This document shows positions 35,678 to 44,653 of a DNA stretch of 52,867 bases, in pieces. A program made the position numbers and the translations under genes. This DNA is from Chloroflexota bacterium (GTDB taxonomy: Bacteria; Chloroflexota; Anaerolineae; Anaerolineales; Villigracilaceae): contig JAKOVF010000418.1 in NCBI GenBank assembly GCA_029782225.1, positions 1 to 52,867 on the forward strand. Direction: 5' to 3'. The notes under the pieces were generated by a model. The model was not told the DNA's origin. It ran no database searches and worked only from the letters and a program-made list of their open reading frames with translations. Numbering within the stretch: the first letter of the stretch is position 1; each line of letters begins with the position of its first letter.

Positions 35678-36928
35678 TTATTTGAACGTGCCAACAGAGG
35701 TGTATGCGCCATCCTTGACCTGGTAGATGGTCATATCGGTGAGTGTGATATCGCCGTTCGCATCGAACGACCACTTGCCAAGGACCCCATCGAAATCTTT
35801 GATGGCGAAGACAGCTTTATTGACTGTAGCGCGATCCGTGGGATCACCACCGGCGGCACAAACATCCTCAATCGCCTTGAGGAGAACATTCATGGCCTCA
35901 TAGCCAAAGATGGCATATGGCTCAGTCAGCTTGCCGTATTTGGCTTCATAGTCCGTGAGGAATTTCTTGCCAGCTTCGGTGTAATTGTCAGGCGAAAGCC
36001 CGGCTACAGAAGCATAGGCGCCCTCAGCAACATCCTTGCCAGCGCCATCGATGAAGGCCTGGGTCTGGACGCCGTCAGGTCCCATGTACTTGACCTTGGT
36101 ATTGTCGCCCATGATCGCGACCTTGTCCTTGAGCAGCTGGGAGGCGTTGTTATCAACCACCATGCCGACGAAGATGCCATCGGGAGGTCCACCCGCATTG
36201 CTGGTGGAGATCTTGGTCATGAGGGCTTTGTAGTCAGCAGCCTTCGGGTCAATACCTTCGTGACCGACCACATTTATACCGATTTCTTTGGCTGTCTTGT
36301 CAAACACATCCGCAACGCCCTTACCGTACAGTTCCTGGTCATCGAGGATGTAAACCGAGGTTACGCCCAGTTGGTTTTTCATGAAGTTGGCATCCACAGC
36401 GCCTTGCACATCATCGGCGGTGACAACACGGACGTAGTTGCGGACACCGGACGGGTAATACTTATCCGGCTCACCAGCCTCAGCACCAATGGTTTTGGTC
36501 AAGCCTGAATAGGTGTTGGCCGGAGAGATCATGACCAGCGGGCCGGCCTGGTTCAAAATCGGGATGGACAGCTTGGCAGCGCCAGAGTTGAATGTACCCA
36601 GATAGGCGATGATGGACTTGTCAGCAGCGGCTTTGTTACCGTTTTCGGTCTCAACCGCGGGATCCCATTTACCGAGAGCAGCAGAGGCATCGTCCCAGGC
36701 TTCATATTCAAGTGTATATTTGCCGCCGCAGGCCTTGTTACCGGCCTGGTCGAGGCGCAGTTGTTCTGCGTTAACGATGGTCTGGGTCTGGGTAAGGGAA
36801 GCGCCAGTCATAGGCAGGCTGGAGACGATCTTCAAGGTGGCTCCGCCGCCAGTGCTGGGGCCACAAGCCGCAAGGGCCATGCTTGCAATTACAAGCACGG
36901 ACAGCAAAGCGAACAAACGCTTAGTCAT
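35678..36928 (-). CDS. livK: Branched-chain amino acid ABC substrate-binding lipoprotein
   Basis: 416 residues, type I periplasmic-binding fold. Lipobox MALAAC, cysteine about residue 21. Mature part opens TLKIVSSLPMTGASLTQTQTIVNAEQLRLDQAG and has GPLVMISPANTYSGLTK at the ligand-carboxylate loop and GYEAMNVLLKAIE. First gene of the cassette, with GGAGGAG before the ATG. It has a strong promoter 220 bases upstream and a long folded leader. Confidence 0.95.
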   Translation of the reverse strand: MTKRLFALLSVLVIASMALAACGPSTGGGATLKIVSSLPMTGASLTQTQTIVNAEQLRLDQAGNKACGGKYTLEYEAWDDASAALGKWDPAVETENGNKAAADKSIIAYLGTFNSGAAKLSIPILNQAGPLVMISPANTYSGLTKTIGAEAGEPDKYYPSGVRNYVRVVTADDVQGAVDANFMKNQLGVTSVYILDDQELYGKGVADVFDKTAKEIGINVVGHEGIDPKAADYKALMTKISTSNAGGPPDGIFVGMVVDNNASQLLKDKVAIMGDNTKVKYMGPDGVQTQAFIDGAGKDVAEGAYASVAGLSPDNYTEAGKKFLTDYEAKYGKLTEPYAIFGYEAMNVLLKAIEDVCAAGGDPTDRATVNKAVFAIKDFDGVLGKWSFDANGDITLTDMTIYQVKDGAYTSVGTFK

Positions 36929-37143
36929 TTCTTACTCCTCCGAATTGTTGATGAGTGGATTCAACCCGCTCATGCGGGTGGGGGTACACCAGGCAGACAA
37001 TGCTCTGCGATGTCGGCGTCACCTCCTTTCGGCGTGTGATTCGAGGTCGGTTCTTAAACGAAAGCCCGAGAAAAAACCCTATCCGGTGGAGTTTCTCGAG
37101 GCTGTAATGACTAACCGCTAAATTCTAGCTTTAAAGTTGTTAA
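36929..37143 (-). promoter_or_regulatory. Long structured leader of livK, candidate cis-regulatory RNA
   Basis: About 215 bases lie between the promoter and livK. On the minus strand they contain an A/U-rich hairpin (CTCGAGAAA/TTTCTCGGG type), a perfect ribosome-site sequence AAAGGAGGTGA (37029-37019) with no ATG behind it, a small hairpin GCAGA-GCATTG-TCTGC, a second hairpin ACCCGC-ATGA-GCGGGT, and then the real livK site. A 33-codon reading frame from GTG 37022 runs into livK and ends eight bases inside it. Not a riboswitch class I recognise. Confidence 0.4.
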
Positions 37144-37149
37144 GCGGCA

Positions 37150-37178
37150 ATAGTAAATGGAAACAGGGGAACGGTCAA
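37150..37178 (-). promoter_or_regulatory. Sigma-70-type promoter of the liv cassette
   Basis: On the minus strand TTGACC (37178-37173), 17-base spacer, TACTAT (37155-37150). Start expected near 37143. Confidence 0.75.
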
Positions 37179-37192
37179 GTGCTGTGTCTAGA

Positions 37193-37690
37193 CTATTGGT
37201 TCTTCTTAACTTGCGGTCTGTAAAGCAGCTGCTCACGAATGCGCAAATCGGTGTTGCGGATCTTCATGGCCAGGTCAGCGGCCAGGTTGTTCATCAGGCG
37301 ATATCCCAGCTGAGGATAGGTTTCACACAGCATAATTAGCTTATCGCGTGGGATGACAAGCAGGCGTGTGTCTTTTTCCGATGCACGGGCAGTCGCTGAC
37401 CGAAGCCCCTCGTCAACCAGGGCAATTTCGCCAAATGACTGGCCGCGGCGCAGATGGGCCACAGGGGCATCGCGTTCCTCTAAATCGTCGGTGAGCCCTG
37501 AGTTGATCAAAATATCAACCTCGCCCTGGACAATCACGTAAAGCTCAGTGCTCGCGCTGTTTTCCGGAAAAACCACATCCCCACTGTTGAAGACAACCTC
37601 CTGGCAAAGATTTGCTACCAGTTCCAGTTGGGTGGGCGTGAATTGATAAAAAATGTCGCTTTGTTTCAAGAAGTTAACGAGAGCGCTCAT
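37193..37690 (-). CDS. Cyclic-nucleotide-binding domain protein without output domain
   Basis: 165 residues made of one CNB beta-barrel. GDVVFPENSASTELYVIVQGEVDI and the phosphate-binding cassette FGEIALVDEGLRSATA (about 90-105) are intact, with the arginine that binds the cyclic phosphate. There is no DNA-binding helix-turn-helix, kinase or channel domain, so it needs a partner. The N terminus FLKQSDIFYQFTPTQLELVA is the usual lid helix. The next gene on this strand is livK with its own promoter just beyond the stop. Confidence 0.88.
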   Translation of the reverse strand: MSALVNFLKQSDIFYQFTPTQLELVANLCQEVVFNSGDVVFPENSASTELYVIVQGEVDILINSGLTDDLEERDAPVAHLRRGQSFGEIALVDEGLRSATARASEKDTRLLVIPRDKLIMLCETYPQLGYRLMNNLAADLAMKIRNTDLRIREQLLYRPQVKKNQ

Positions 37691-37775
37691 GGATTAATCC
37701 TGCCAAAAAAGTGTAGCATAATCTTGGATCAAGCACAACGCTTTCTTGCGCATGATGGATGTTTACGGAGTCTGC

Positions 37776-39167
37776 TTACGGGTAGGGTTGATCCAGCCAA
37801 TCAAGCGGATTCACCTGCACACCATTAACCCACAACTCCCAATGCAGATGCGGTCCGGTAACTCGACCGGTATCTCCGATTTGACCGATCAACTCGCCTG
37901 CCTGGACCTGCTGGCCCGTCGTGACGTAGATTTCCTTTTGATGATAATACGCCGTGTAGATCCCCCAGCCATGATCGATAAAGGTGGCATTTCCGCGCAC
38001 GGTTAGCGGTCCGGCAAATATGACTGTCCCGTTGGCGGCCGCATAAATATCGAAAGGATGATCTGCGGAGCACACTCCATAATCCACGCCAGCATGGAAG
38101 TAGTTAAAGTCGCTTCCATTAAAAGAGCGCCGAATGCCGAACCAATCTTTCATACAATATGGCAGGCCGACCGGTAATTGGAACTGGTCCTGCCAGAGTC
38201 GGCTGTCAGTAGCCCTACTCACCATGGACAGGACTTGCTCATCCTCTGGCCCCGTGACCGCGGGATCGATGTATTCAGATGGAACCGTTAGAGTTTCCTT
38301 TTGGAAATTTCCCGAAACGATCAGAACCATTTGTTCAAAAGACTGCCTGGAATGATCTGGAAGAGTAGCTTCGATCTGGAGCGGATATACCCCGGGATCT
38401 AACAGCGCGTGAACTCCCTGCAGCGCCACCTGAGTCTCATCTTCCATCGAGAAGAAATGCAAAGGATGGTCAACGAGTATGCCGCCGAGCGTGACCCCGG
38501 GAATTGTTTTGACTTTAATTTCGCCCGTGCCGCCCTGCTTGACGGGCAGGTCGCGGATCTCCGCGCTGATGAACGCGGAAGGCAGGCCGCTGGCTGTTGC
38601 ATCGCTGTTTTCGCCCGTTGCGAACAGCGTGTCACCGGGCAGGCCATCCCATGAACCATTCAGCGAATTGATCGAAGCGAGAGTCCACGTATCTGTGTTT
38701 TGTCGAACGGCAACTTCGAAAAGAGATTCTCCTGCGTGCGGTGAAACGCGCGCATTCAATTTCTGCCCATTGTCGCCGGATGGCAGGATCATGTCTCTAC
38801 CCACATAGAATTGACCGGGACTGATGACGCGATTCAATTTGCGGAACAGTAATTCCGGGGCCTGTGTTCTTCGCAGCAGTCCGCGGAAGGAATCGCCGAA
38901 ATTGATCACTTGTGTTTGTATGACTCCGCTGATTCCTTCCAGGCCGGGAATGATCAATTGCTGCCCCGCGTAGATTTGATTGGGGTCAGTGATATTGTTG
39001 GCTTGCATCAGGTTCGTGAGACTTACATTGAATCTCTCGGCGATCAACGAAAGGATATCGCCGGGCTGAACGATGTAAATCGGTCCACTTTCTTGAGCCG
39101 AGGCCGGTTTAAAAGGAAGGAAGGAGAACGAGAGTAGGAACAAAATGAGAATTGCACGTCTAAACAT
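37776..39167 (-). CDS. Secreted LysM - M23 (LytM) peptidase-like protein
   Basis: 463 residues. Signal peptide at 1-24 (RRAILILFLLSFSF...SAQ), LysM at about 28-75 (IYIVQPGDILSLIAERFNVSLTNLMQANNI), a second LysM-like region at about 130-170, a middle strand-rich domain, and a C-terminal M23 domain: NYFHAGVDYG...H and GNATFIDHGWGIYTAYYH, TGRVTGPHLHWELWVNG. The HxxxD and HxH zinc ligands are kept, so it may cut peptidoglycan cross-links. The start is 8 bases inside the DUF192 gene; an in-frame start 168 bases further up would overlap it and break the signal peptide. Confidence 0.9.
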   Translation of the reverse strand: MFRRAILILFLLSFSFLPFKPASAQESGPIYIVQPGDILSLIAERFNVSLTNLMQANNITDPNQIYAGQQLIIPGLEGISGVIQTQVINFGDSFRGLLRRTQAPELLFRKLNRVISPGQFYVGRDMILPSGDNGQKLNARVSPHAGESLFEVAVRQNTDTWTLASINSLNGSWDGLPGDTLFATGENSDATASGLPSAFISAEIRDLPVKQGGTGEIKVKTIPGVTLGGILVDHPLHFFSMEDETQVALQGVHALLDPGVYPLQIEATLPDHSRQSFEQMVLIVSGNFQKETLTVPSEYIDPAVTGPEDEQVLSMVSRATDSRLWQDQFQLPVGLPYCMKDWFGIRRSFNGSDFNYFHAGVDYGVCSADHPFDIYAAANGTVIFAGPLTVRGNATFIDHGWGIYTAYYHQKEIYVTTGQQVQAGELIGQIGDTGRVTGPHLHWELWVNGVQVNPLDWLDQPYP

Positions 39168-39531
39168 GCTGGAATTCAACCTTATCGCCGACTTGATAGT
39201 CCTCCCATCGATCGGCATGAAGTTCGAGCGTATATCTGGCGCCCACCCTGGGAACATACACCGGCCGCCATGATTTCGCCAGCACCCTGTCCACCACCAG
39301 CATGTTTGAATTGATCCAGAAGACGGCCAGATCAAAGCCGACGAAGAACATGTGAATGGAAGTGTCGAGGCGTGAGTCCCGTTTTTCGACCAGGAGCAGG
39401 CCTTCGTCCCGCGCGAGGCGGGAGCGGAACATCAGCCCGCGCAAGCGGCAGAGGAATGAGTCGCAGTAAGGAACACAAGCGGGATTTTCAATCTGCCTGG
39501 TGAGATTCTTTATAGAAATGGAGTGAGGCAT
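39160..39531 (-). CDS. DUF192 family protein
   Basis: 123 residues, no signal peptide seen. Conserved DUF192 features: CRLRGLMFRS, then LDTSIHMFFVGFDLAVFWIN and VYVPRVGARYTLEL. The family is mostly uncharacterised and often lies near secreted or envelope proteins, as here before the LysM-M23 gene, with an eight-base overlap. The ATG at 39531 is chosen because an earlier ATG (39576) lies in the terminator of the upstream response regulator. Confidence 0.85.
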   Translation of the reverse strand: MPHSISIKNLTRQIENPACVPYCDSFLCRLRGLMFRSRLARDEGLLLVEKRDSRLDTSIHMFFVGFDLAVFWINSNMLVVDRVLAKSWRPVYVPRVGARYTLELHADRWEDYQVGDKVEFQHV

Positions 39532-39542
39532 TCTTTGATTCA

Positions 39543-39568
39543 AAATGGAGCGGCTTCTGAAAAGCCGC
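39543..39568 (-). terminator. Terminator of the response regulator gene
   Basis: On the minus strand GCGGCTT-TTCAG-AAGCCGC then TCCATTTTG. It is a seven-base-pair stem with a short T-run. Confidence 0.7.
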
Positions 39569-39591
39569 CCCATCAAAACTGACTGATTCTC

Positions 39592-39975
39592 TCAGGAGCC
39601 AATGACTTTTTCCACGCTATTGAGCAGCTCCTGTGGGCTGAACGGTTTGGCGATGTAGTCATCCACCTTGGCGATGTGGAGTCCCAGCACTTTATCAATA
39701 TTTTGTGCCTTGGCAGTGACTACAATGACGGGGATATGGCGTGTGGATTCGTCGGCTTTCATTTGCTGGTATACTTCCCAGCCATCCATATCGGGCATCA
39801 TCAGGTCGAGCAGCACCAGATCCGGATGAAATTCCCGCACCATCTTTAATCCTTCCGTCCCGCCTCCTGCCCCGCGTACATCGAACCCACGGCGACCAAG
39901 GATGAGACGTATCAGATCGATCATCTCAGGCTCATCTTCGATGCAGAGAATTTGCTTGGCAGCCTTGTCATTCAT
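39592..39975 (-). CDS. Stand-alone response regulator (REC domain)
   Basis: 127 residues, receiver domain only. Acidic pocket EDEP (about 10-13), phosphoacceptor aspartate in LVLLDLMMPDMDGWEV (about 56), threonine in VIVVTAKAQ, lysine in DDYIAKPFSPQEL. No output domain and no neighbouring histidine kinase, so the partner is elsewhere. The ATG has AAAGGTG upstream. It is divergent from xth. Confidence 0.93.
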   Translation of the reverse strand: MNDKAAKQILCIEDEPEMIDLIRLILGRRGFDVRGAGGGTEGLKMVREFHPDLVLLDLMMPDMDGWEVYQQMKADESTRHIPVIVVTAKAQNIDKVLGLHIAKVDDYIAKPFSPQELLNSVEKVIGS

Positions 39976-40024
39976 GTTTCACCTTTACCGAAATGAAGTG
40001 TACCATAAAAGCAAATAAGAACCC

Positions 40025-40786
40025 ATGAAGATCATCACATGGAATGTGAACGGCATTCGCGCAGTGTTGAACAAGGACGCGCTGGAGTGGGTCTGGGCGC
40101 AATCGCCGGATATCCTTTGCCTTCAGGAAGTAAAGGCACGTGCAGATCAATTGCTGGCGATACAGCGTGAGAGGTTGAAACTGCCGTTTGTCTGGAACGC
40201 AGCCGAGCGTGCAGGGTACAGTGGGGTAGCCACCTTTTTTCGAGGGCAGCCGCTGGAGATCATCCTGGGACTCGGCAATCCGAAGTTTGACTGTGAGGGC
40301 CGCGTCATTCAGACCGTCTGGCCTGGCTTCCGTTTAATGAACATTTACTTCCCGAGCGGCCAGCGCGGACACGACCGCGTGGCTTACAAGCTCGAGTTTT
40401 ACGCATACCTGTTCGACGTTTGTGCCGAACTCCATCGTAAAGGCGAAAACCTTATTATCACCGGGGATTTCAACACCGCACATATGCCCATCGACCTGAA
40501 GAACCCCAAGTCAAACCAGAAGACATCGGGTTTCCTGCCGGAGGAGCGTGCCTGGGTGCAAAAGCTGCTGGACAGCGGTTTCGTGGATGCGTTCCGTTAC
40601 CTCTATCCGGAGAAGGTCCAATATACCTGGTGGACCTACGTCTCCGGGGCCCGGATGCGAAACGTCGGCTGGCGGCTGGATTACTTCCTGGTTTCAAAGG
40701 CGCTTTTGCCGCGACTGAGGGATGTAATTATCCACGATACCGCGTTGGGGTCGGATCACTGCCCGGTTGAGCTAATTTTGGATTAA
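40025..40786 (+). CDS. xth: Exodeoxyribonuclease III (AP endonuclease)
   Basis: 253 residues. Base-excision-repair nuclease that cuts 5' to abasic sites. Motifs: TWNVNGIRAVL at the N terminus, CLQEVKA with metal glutamate, GDFNTAH, and the C-terminal GSDHCPVEL with the catalytic histidine. Slightly shorter than E. coli Xth. No clear ribosome site. The gene is divergent from the response regulator, 49 bases apart, and precedes ftsH, which has its own promoter. Confidence 0.95.
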   Translation: MKIITWNVNGIRAVLNKDALEWVWAQSPDILCLQEVKARADQLLAIQRERLKLPFVWNAAERAGYSGVATFFRGQPLEIILGLGNPKFDCEGRVIQTVWPGFRLMNIYFPSGQRGHDRVAYKLEFYAYLFDVCAELHRKGENLIITGDFNTAHMPIDLKNPKSNQKTSGFLPEERAWVQKLLDSGFVDAFRYLYPEKVQYTWWTYVSGARMRNVGWRLDYFLVSKALLPRLRDVIIHDTALGSDHCPVELILD

Positions 40787-40867
40787 ATCCTGCCAGATTC
40801 TCCCCCGAAAGTAGTATTAGAGAATCATATAAAAATTCCCCCTTTCACATCGTCTAAGAGGGTGACT

Positions 40868-40876
40868 TGGTATAAT
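40868..40876 (+). promoter_or_regulatory. Extended -10 promoter of ftsH
   Basis: TGG-TATAAT, with TATAAT at 40871-40876, no clear -35, about 16 bases of leader and a GGAGG ribosome site before the GTG start. Confidence 0.65.
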
Positions 40877-40898
40877 GTAATCAAATTTGGAGGATTCC

Positions 40899-42782
40899 GT
40901 GAATTCCCGTAGCCAATCGTTTTTCGTGTATTTCCTTTTGATCGTTGCAATTGGCGCGATGCTTTATATGGGCTTTCGCGACAGCAATACGACGCAGCAA
41001 CCCCTCACTATTAATCAGGTAGCGCAGGATGTCCAGAGTGGCAAGGTTGCTCGCATTATCATCGAATCGGATGATCGCATCAGCGTTGTCTTCAAGAACG
41101 GTGCGCAGGAGGGCATAGAATCGCGCAAAGAGCAGAATGCAACCCTTGTGGATCAACTTCTGAGCCTTGGCGTTTCTCCCGACCAGCTTACACCTGATAA
41201 GGTGGTCATTGAAGTGAAGCCGCCTTCCGTGTGGGGAGGAGTCCTGAGCAGCGCGCTTTATATTCTGCCAGTGCTATTTATGGCTGGTGTTCTGTGGTTC
41301 ATTTTCCGCCAGGCGCAAGGCTCGAACAATGCGGCGATGTCCTTTGGCAAATCCCGCGCCCGCATGTTCAGCGGCGAGCATCCGACGGTCACATTTGCAG
41401 ATGTGGCGGGGGTGGAGGAGCCAAAAGTGGAGCTGGCCGAAGTGGTCGAGTTCCTGAAAGAACCGCAGAAGTTCATCCAGCTTGGGGCACGTATTCCCAA
41501 GGGTGTTTTGCTGGTCGGCCCTCCCGGCACCGGCAAGACCCTGCTTGCAAAAGCCGTTTCCGGGGAAGCGGGCGTTCCCTTCTTCTCCATCTCCGGTTCT
41601 GAATTTGTTGAAATGTTCGTCGGTGTGGGTGCCAGCCGTGTGCGTGACCTGTTCGATCAGGCCAAGCGTCACTCGCCTTGCATCGTCTTTGTCGATGAAA
41701 TCGACGCGGTCGGCCGTCAGCGCGGCGCCGGGCTGGGTGGCTCTCACGATGAGCGTGAGCAGACCCTCAACCAGATGCTCGTCGAAATGGACGGCTTCGA
41801 TACCGATACCAACGTCATAATTATTGCTGCAACGAACCGTCCCGACATTCTCGATCCCGCACTTCTGCGCCCGGGTCGCTTTGACCGCCGCGTCACCCTC
41901 GACCGCCCCGATATGAAGGGCCGCGAAGCCATCCTGAAAGTCCACGTCAAAGGCAAGCCGTTGGATCCACAGGTTGATCTCGGTTCGCTCGCGCGGGGCA
42001 CACCTGGTTTTGTGGGCGCAGACCTTGAGAATATGGTCAACGAAGGTGCCATCCTGGCCGCCCGCCGCAATAAGAAATCCATCGGGCAGAGTGAAATGGA
42101 AGAGGCGATTGAACGCGTTGTCATGGGACCAGAACGCAAATCCCGTCTCATCTCTGATGAGGAGAAGCGCATCATTGCCTACCATGAAGCGGGTCACGCG
42201 GTCGCGATGAATGCTCTTCCTGAGGCGGATCCCGTTCAAAAGATTACGATTGTTGGGCGTGGACAAGCCGGTGGATTGACCTGGTATCGTCCTGAGGATG
42301 ATCGCATTCTAACCTCCCGCAAGAAGATGACCGCCGCGTTGATTGGCTTGCTTGGCGGGCGTGTGGCCGAGGAACTGGTCTTCGATGACATTACCTCAGG
42401 TGCATCCAATGATCTCGAACGCGTTACCCAAATGGCGCGCATGATGGTGACCCGTTTCGGCATGTCCAACGAACTGGGCTTGATGACCTACGGTCAGAAG
42501 GAAGAGTTGATCTTCCTCGGACGCGAGATCTCAGAACAGCGTGATTATTCGGAAGCAGTCGCTGAAAAAATTGATGCCGAAGTCCGTAAGCTGGTGGATG
42601 ATGCGTACAAGATGACGAAGAAACTGCTCACACGTTATCGCGAGGAATTGGATGCAGTGGCACAAAAACTGCTCGAAGTGGAAACCCTGACGCGCGAGGA
42701 GTTTGAGAAGATCTTCCCGCCACCCTCCACAAAGAAAAGCGGCACGCCACAACTCGCGCTGCAACCAGTCAAATTTAAGTAA
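40899..42782 (+). CDS. ftsH: ATP-dependent zinc metalloprotease FtsH
   Basis: 627 residues. First membrane helix (about 7-27), external domain, second helix (about 108-128), then the AAA module: [13 protein letters not shown]alker [12 protein letters not shown]alker [20 protein letters not shown] second region of homology. The protease domain has HEAGH (about 426) and the third zinc ligand further on. Degrades unstable membrane and cytoplasmic proteins. The GTG start is chosen because GGAGG lies seven bases upstream; a TTG 12 bases earlier falls inside that site. Confidence 0.97.
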   Translation: MNSRSQSFFVYFLLIVAIGAMLYMGFRDSNTTQQPLTINQVAQDVQSGKVARIIIESDDRISVVFKNGAQEGIESRKEQNATLVDQLLSLGVSPDQLTPDKVVIEVKPPSVWGGVLSSALYILPVLFMAGVLWFIFRQAQGSNNAAMSFGKSRARMFSGEHPTVTFADVAGVEEPKVELAEVVEFLKEPQKFIQLGARIPKGVLLVGPPGTGKTLLAKAVSGEAGVPFFSISGSEFVEMFVGVGASRVRDLFDQAKRHSPCIVFVDEIDAVGRQRGAGLGGSHDEREQTLNQMLVEMDGFDTDTNVIIIAATNRPDILDPALLRPGRFDRRVTLDRPDMKGREAILKVHVKGKPLDPQVDLGSLARGTPGFVGADLENMVNEGAILAARRNKKSIGQSEMEEAIERVVMGPERKSRLISDEEKRIIAYHEAGHAVAMNALPEADPVQKITIVGRGQAGGLTWYRPEDDRILTSRKKMTAALIGLLGGRVAEELVFDDITSGASNDLERVTQMARMMVTRFGMSNELGLMTYGQKEELIFLGREISEQRDYSEAVAEKIDAEVRKLVDDAYKMTKKLLTRYREELDAVAQKLLEVETLTREEFEKIFPPPSTKKSGTPQLALQPVKFK

Positions 42783-42787
42783 CGCCA

Positions 42788-42822
42788 ATGTCCCGAAGGA
42801 CCTATTCCTTCGGGACATTTTG
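42788..42822 (+). terminator. Rho-independent terminator of ftsH
   Basis: ATGTCCCGAAGGA-CCTAT-TCCTTCGGGACAT, a 13-base-pair perfect stem, then TTTTGT. Confidence 0.9.
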
Positions 42823-42830
42823 TAATAAAC

Positions 42831-42863
42831 AAAAGGGCCTCCCCAGTCTGGAAGGCCCTTTTT
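42831..42863 (-). terminator. Terminator of the acyl-CoA ligase gene
   Basis: AAAAAGGGCCTTCC...GGAGGCCCTTTTGT on the minus strand. Its A- and T-runs on both sides make it usable in both directions. Confidence 0.85.
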
Positions 42864-42885
42864 CAATACATCGACAGATCAGAAA

Positions 42886-44592
42886 TTAATTCTTTGCCGC
42901 TTCCTTGTGCTGCCTTACCAGCTCCCGGCGCAGGATCTTGCCTACGGTCGTCTTTGGCAGTTCGCTTCGGAATTCATAATGAGTGGGAACTTTATAAGGT
43001 GCGAGGCGTTCCCTGCAAAACGCCTTCAGCTCCTCTTCGGTTACGGACTCGCCGGGTTTCAACACGATCCATGCCTTGACCGTCTCACCGCGATACGGGT
43101 CAGGGATGCCCGCGACGCCGACCTCTAGAACTTTGGGGTGCGCGGCGAGTGCCTCTTCCACTTCACGCGGCCAGACCTGGAAACCGCCGGGCTTGATCAA
43201 TTCCTTCTTGCGGTCAACGATATAGAAGTAGCCATCCTCATCCATGCGGGCAATGTCACCGGTATACAGCCACGTCCTGCCATCCTTTAGCTTACGCAGG
43301 CTGTTGGCGGTTTCGGTGGGCATATTGTGATAGCCTTTCATCACCTGCGGCCCATTGACCACGATCTCGCCGATCTCACCCATGGGCATTTCGGTCTCGC
43401 CGTCGTCCAGGCTGATGATCTTCACATCCACATCCGGCAGCGGCATACCGATCGAACCGGTCTTGTTCACGCCGAGCAGGGGGTTGCAGTGTGTGGCAGT
43501 AGGCGCCTCGGAGAGACCGTACCCCTCAAAGACTTTCCCGCCGCTCAGAGATTCAAAAGTTTCCTTCGTCTCGCGCATCAGCGGAGCCGAGCCGGAGATG
43601 CATGCTTTGATCGAACGCAGACTGACCTTGCCCGCTTTGACCTCGGGACGGTTGTTGATGGCATTGTAAAGCGACGGAACGCCGGGGAAGATGGTCGGAT
43701 TGTATTTGTGGATGTTCTCCAGCACATCGGGAATGTCGCGCGCATTGGGGACCATCACCATGCTCGCACCTCCGGCCATCGCGAAGTTCATCCCGGCCAC
43801 CATGCCGTAGACGTGGAAAAGCGGGATCGCCATCAGGACGACTTCCTTGCCTTCCTCAAGACCGGTCATCCAGCATTTGATCTGCAGGGTGTTCGCGACC
43901 ACGTTGCGGTGCAAAGCCACCGCGCCCTTCGACACACCTGTGGTCCCTCCTGAATACTGGAACAAAGCCGTATCATCCGGACCCACTTCGACAGCGGGGC
44001 GAGGCGCGCCCCTGTATTTGTTCAGCATATCCGGCAGCCAGAACTCTCCCTCACCCAGTCCACCTTCGATCCGGAATCCACCCTTCTTCTCGCGCGCTAG
44101 CGTAAATAGAAGACGCATGATCGGTGGCAGAGTCTCTTTCAGGTTGGTCACGATCAATTTCCTGATCTTGGTATTCGGTTGCGCCTTTTTGATCGTCTTA
44201 TAAAAGTTTGTCATCACGAACATCACTTCGATGCCGGCGTCGCTCGCCTGATGTTCGATCTCAGGAGGAGTGTAAAGCGGGTTGGTCGCCACCACCACGC
44301 CGCCCGCTTTCAGGATGCCGAAATACGCCATCACAAACTGTGGAGTGTTCGGCATGAAGATGCCCACGCGGTCACCCTTTTTGACGCCCATATCTACCAG
44401 GGCGGCCGCGATGCTGTTTGTCAGCGCATCCATCTCCTTATAAGTAATGACCGCGCCCTTGAAGATCGTGCAGGCGCGGTCTGGATATTGTCTTGCCGAC
44501 TCTTCAAGAAAATGAAAGAGGGGCGCTTGTGGATAGTTGATTGATAGAGGCACTCCCTTATCGTAATGGGCCACCCAGGCTTTATCAGACAT
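42886..44592 (-). CDS. Long-chain acyl-CoA synthetase (FadD-type)
   Basis: 568 residues, ANL adenylating family. Adenylate loop YSGGTTGVSKGAVALHRN (about 214), A4 and A5 motifs EGYGLSEAPTATH and the core YTGDIARMDEDGYFYIVDRKKELIK (hinge aspartate included), and the C-terminal catalytic lysine in LPKTTVGKILRRELV. It activates fatty acids to acyl-CoA for degradation or lipid synthesis; chain preference unknown. GGAGG ribosome site and a good promoter between it and miaA. Confidence 0.93.
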   Translation of the reverse strand: MSDKAWVAHYDKGVPLSINYPQAPLFHFLEESARQYPDRACTIFKGAVITYKEMDALTNSIAAALVDMGVKKGDRVGIFMPNTPQFVMAYFGILKAGGVVVATNPLYTPPEIEHQASDAGIEVMFVMTNFYKTIKKAQPNTKIRKLIVTNLKETLPPIMRLLFTLAREKKGGFRIEGGLGEGEFWLPDMLNKYRGAPRPAVEVGPDDTALFQYSGGTTGVSKGAVALHRNVVANTLQIKCWMTGLEEGKEVVLMAIPLFHVYGMVAGMNFAMAGGASMVMVPNARDIPDVLENIHKYNPTIFPGVPSLYNAINNRPEVKAGKVSLRSIKACISGSAPLMRETKETFESLSGGKVFEGYGLSEAPTATHCNPLLGVNKTGSIGMPLPDVDVKIISLDDGETEMPMGEIGEIVVNGPQVMKGYHNMPTETANSLRKLKDGRTWLYTGDIARMDEDGYFYIVDRKKELIKPGGFQVWPREVEEALAAHPKVLEVGVAGIPDPYRGETVKAWIVLKPGESVTEEELKAFCRERLAPYKVPTHYEFRSELPKTTVGKILRRELVRQHKEAAKN

Positions 44593-44624
44593 CTCTTCCT
44601 CCTTTAGCCGAATTGATATTTAGT

Positions 44625-44653
44625 AGTATATACGTGAAAATATCAAAAGTCAA
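44625..44653 (-). promoter_or_regulatory. Sigma-70-type promoter of the acyl-CoA ligase gene
   Basis: On the minus strand TTGACT (44653-44648), 17-base spacer, TATACT (44630-44625), just beyond the miaA stop. Confidence 0.75.

Noticed and set aside
36921..37022. 33-codon upstream reading frame in the livK leader as a real gene
   Set aside because: Its GTG lies inside the ribosome-site sequence itself, so initiation there is doubtful; kept only as part of the leader finding.
37019..37029. TCACCTCCTTT on the plus strand, resembling the 3' end of 16S rRNA
   Set aside because: The surrounding sequence has no other rRNA similarity; on the minus strand it is a strong Shine-Dalgarno-type site in the livK leader.
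41274..42266. Long minus-strand open frame opposite ftsH (about 330 codons)
   Set aside because: It is antisense to the conserved AAA and protease motifs of ftsH, has no recognisable domain or ribosome site, and arises from codon bias.
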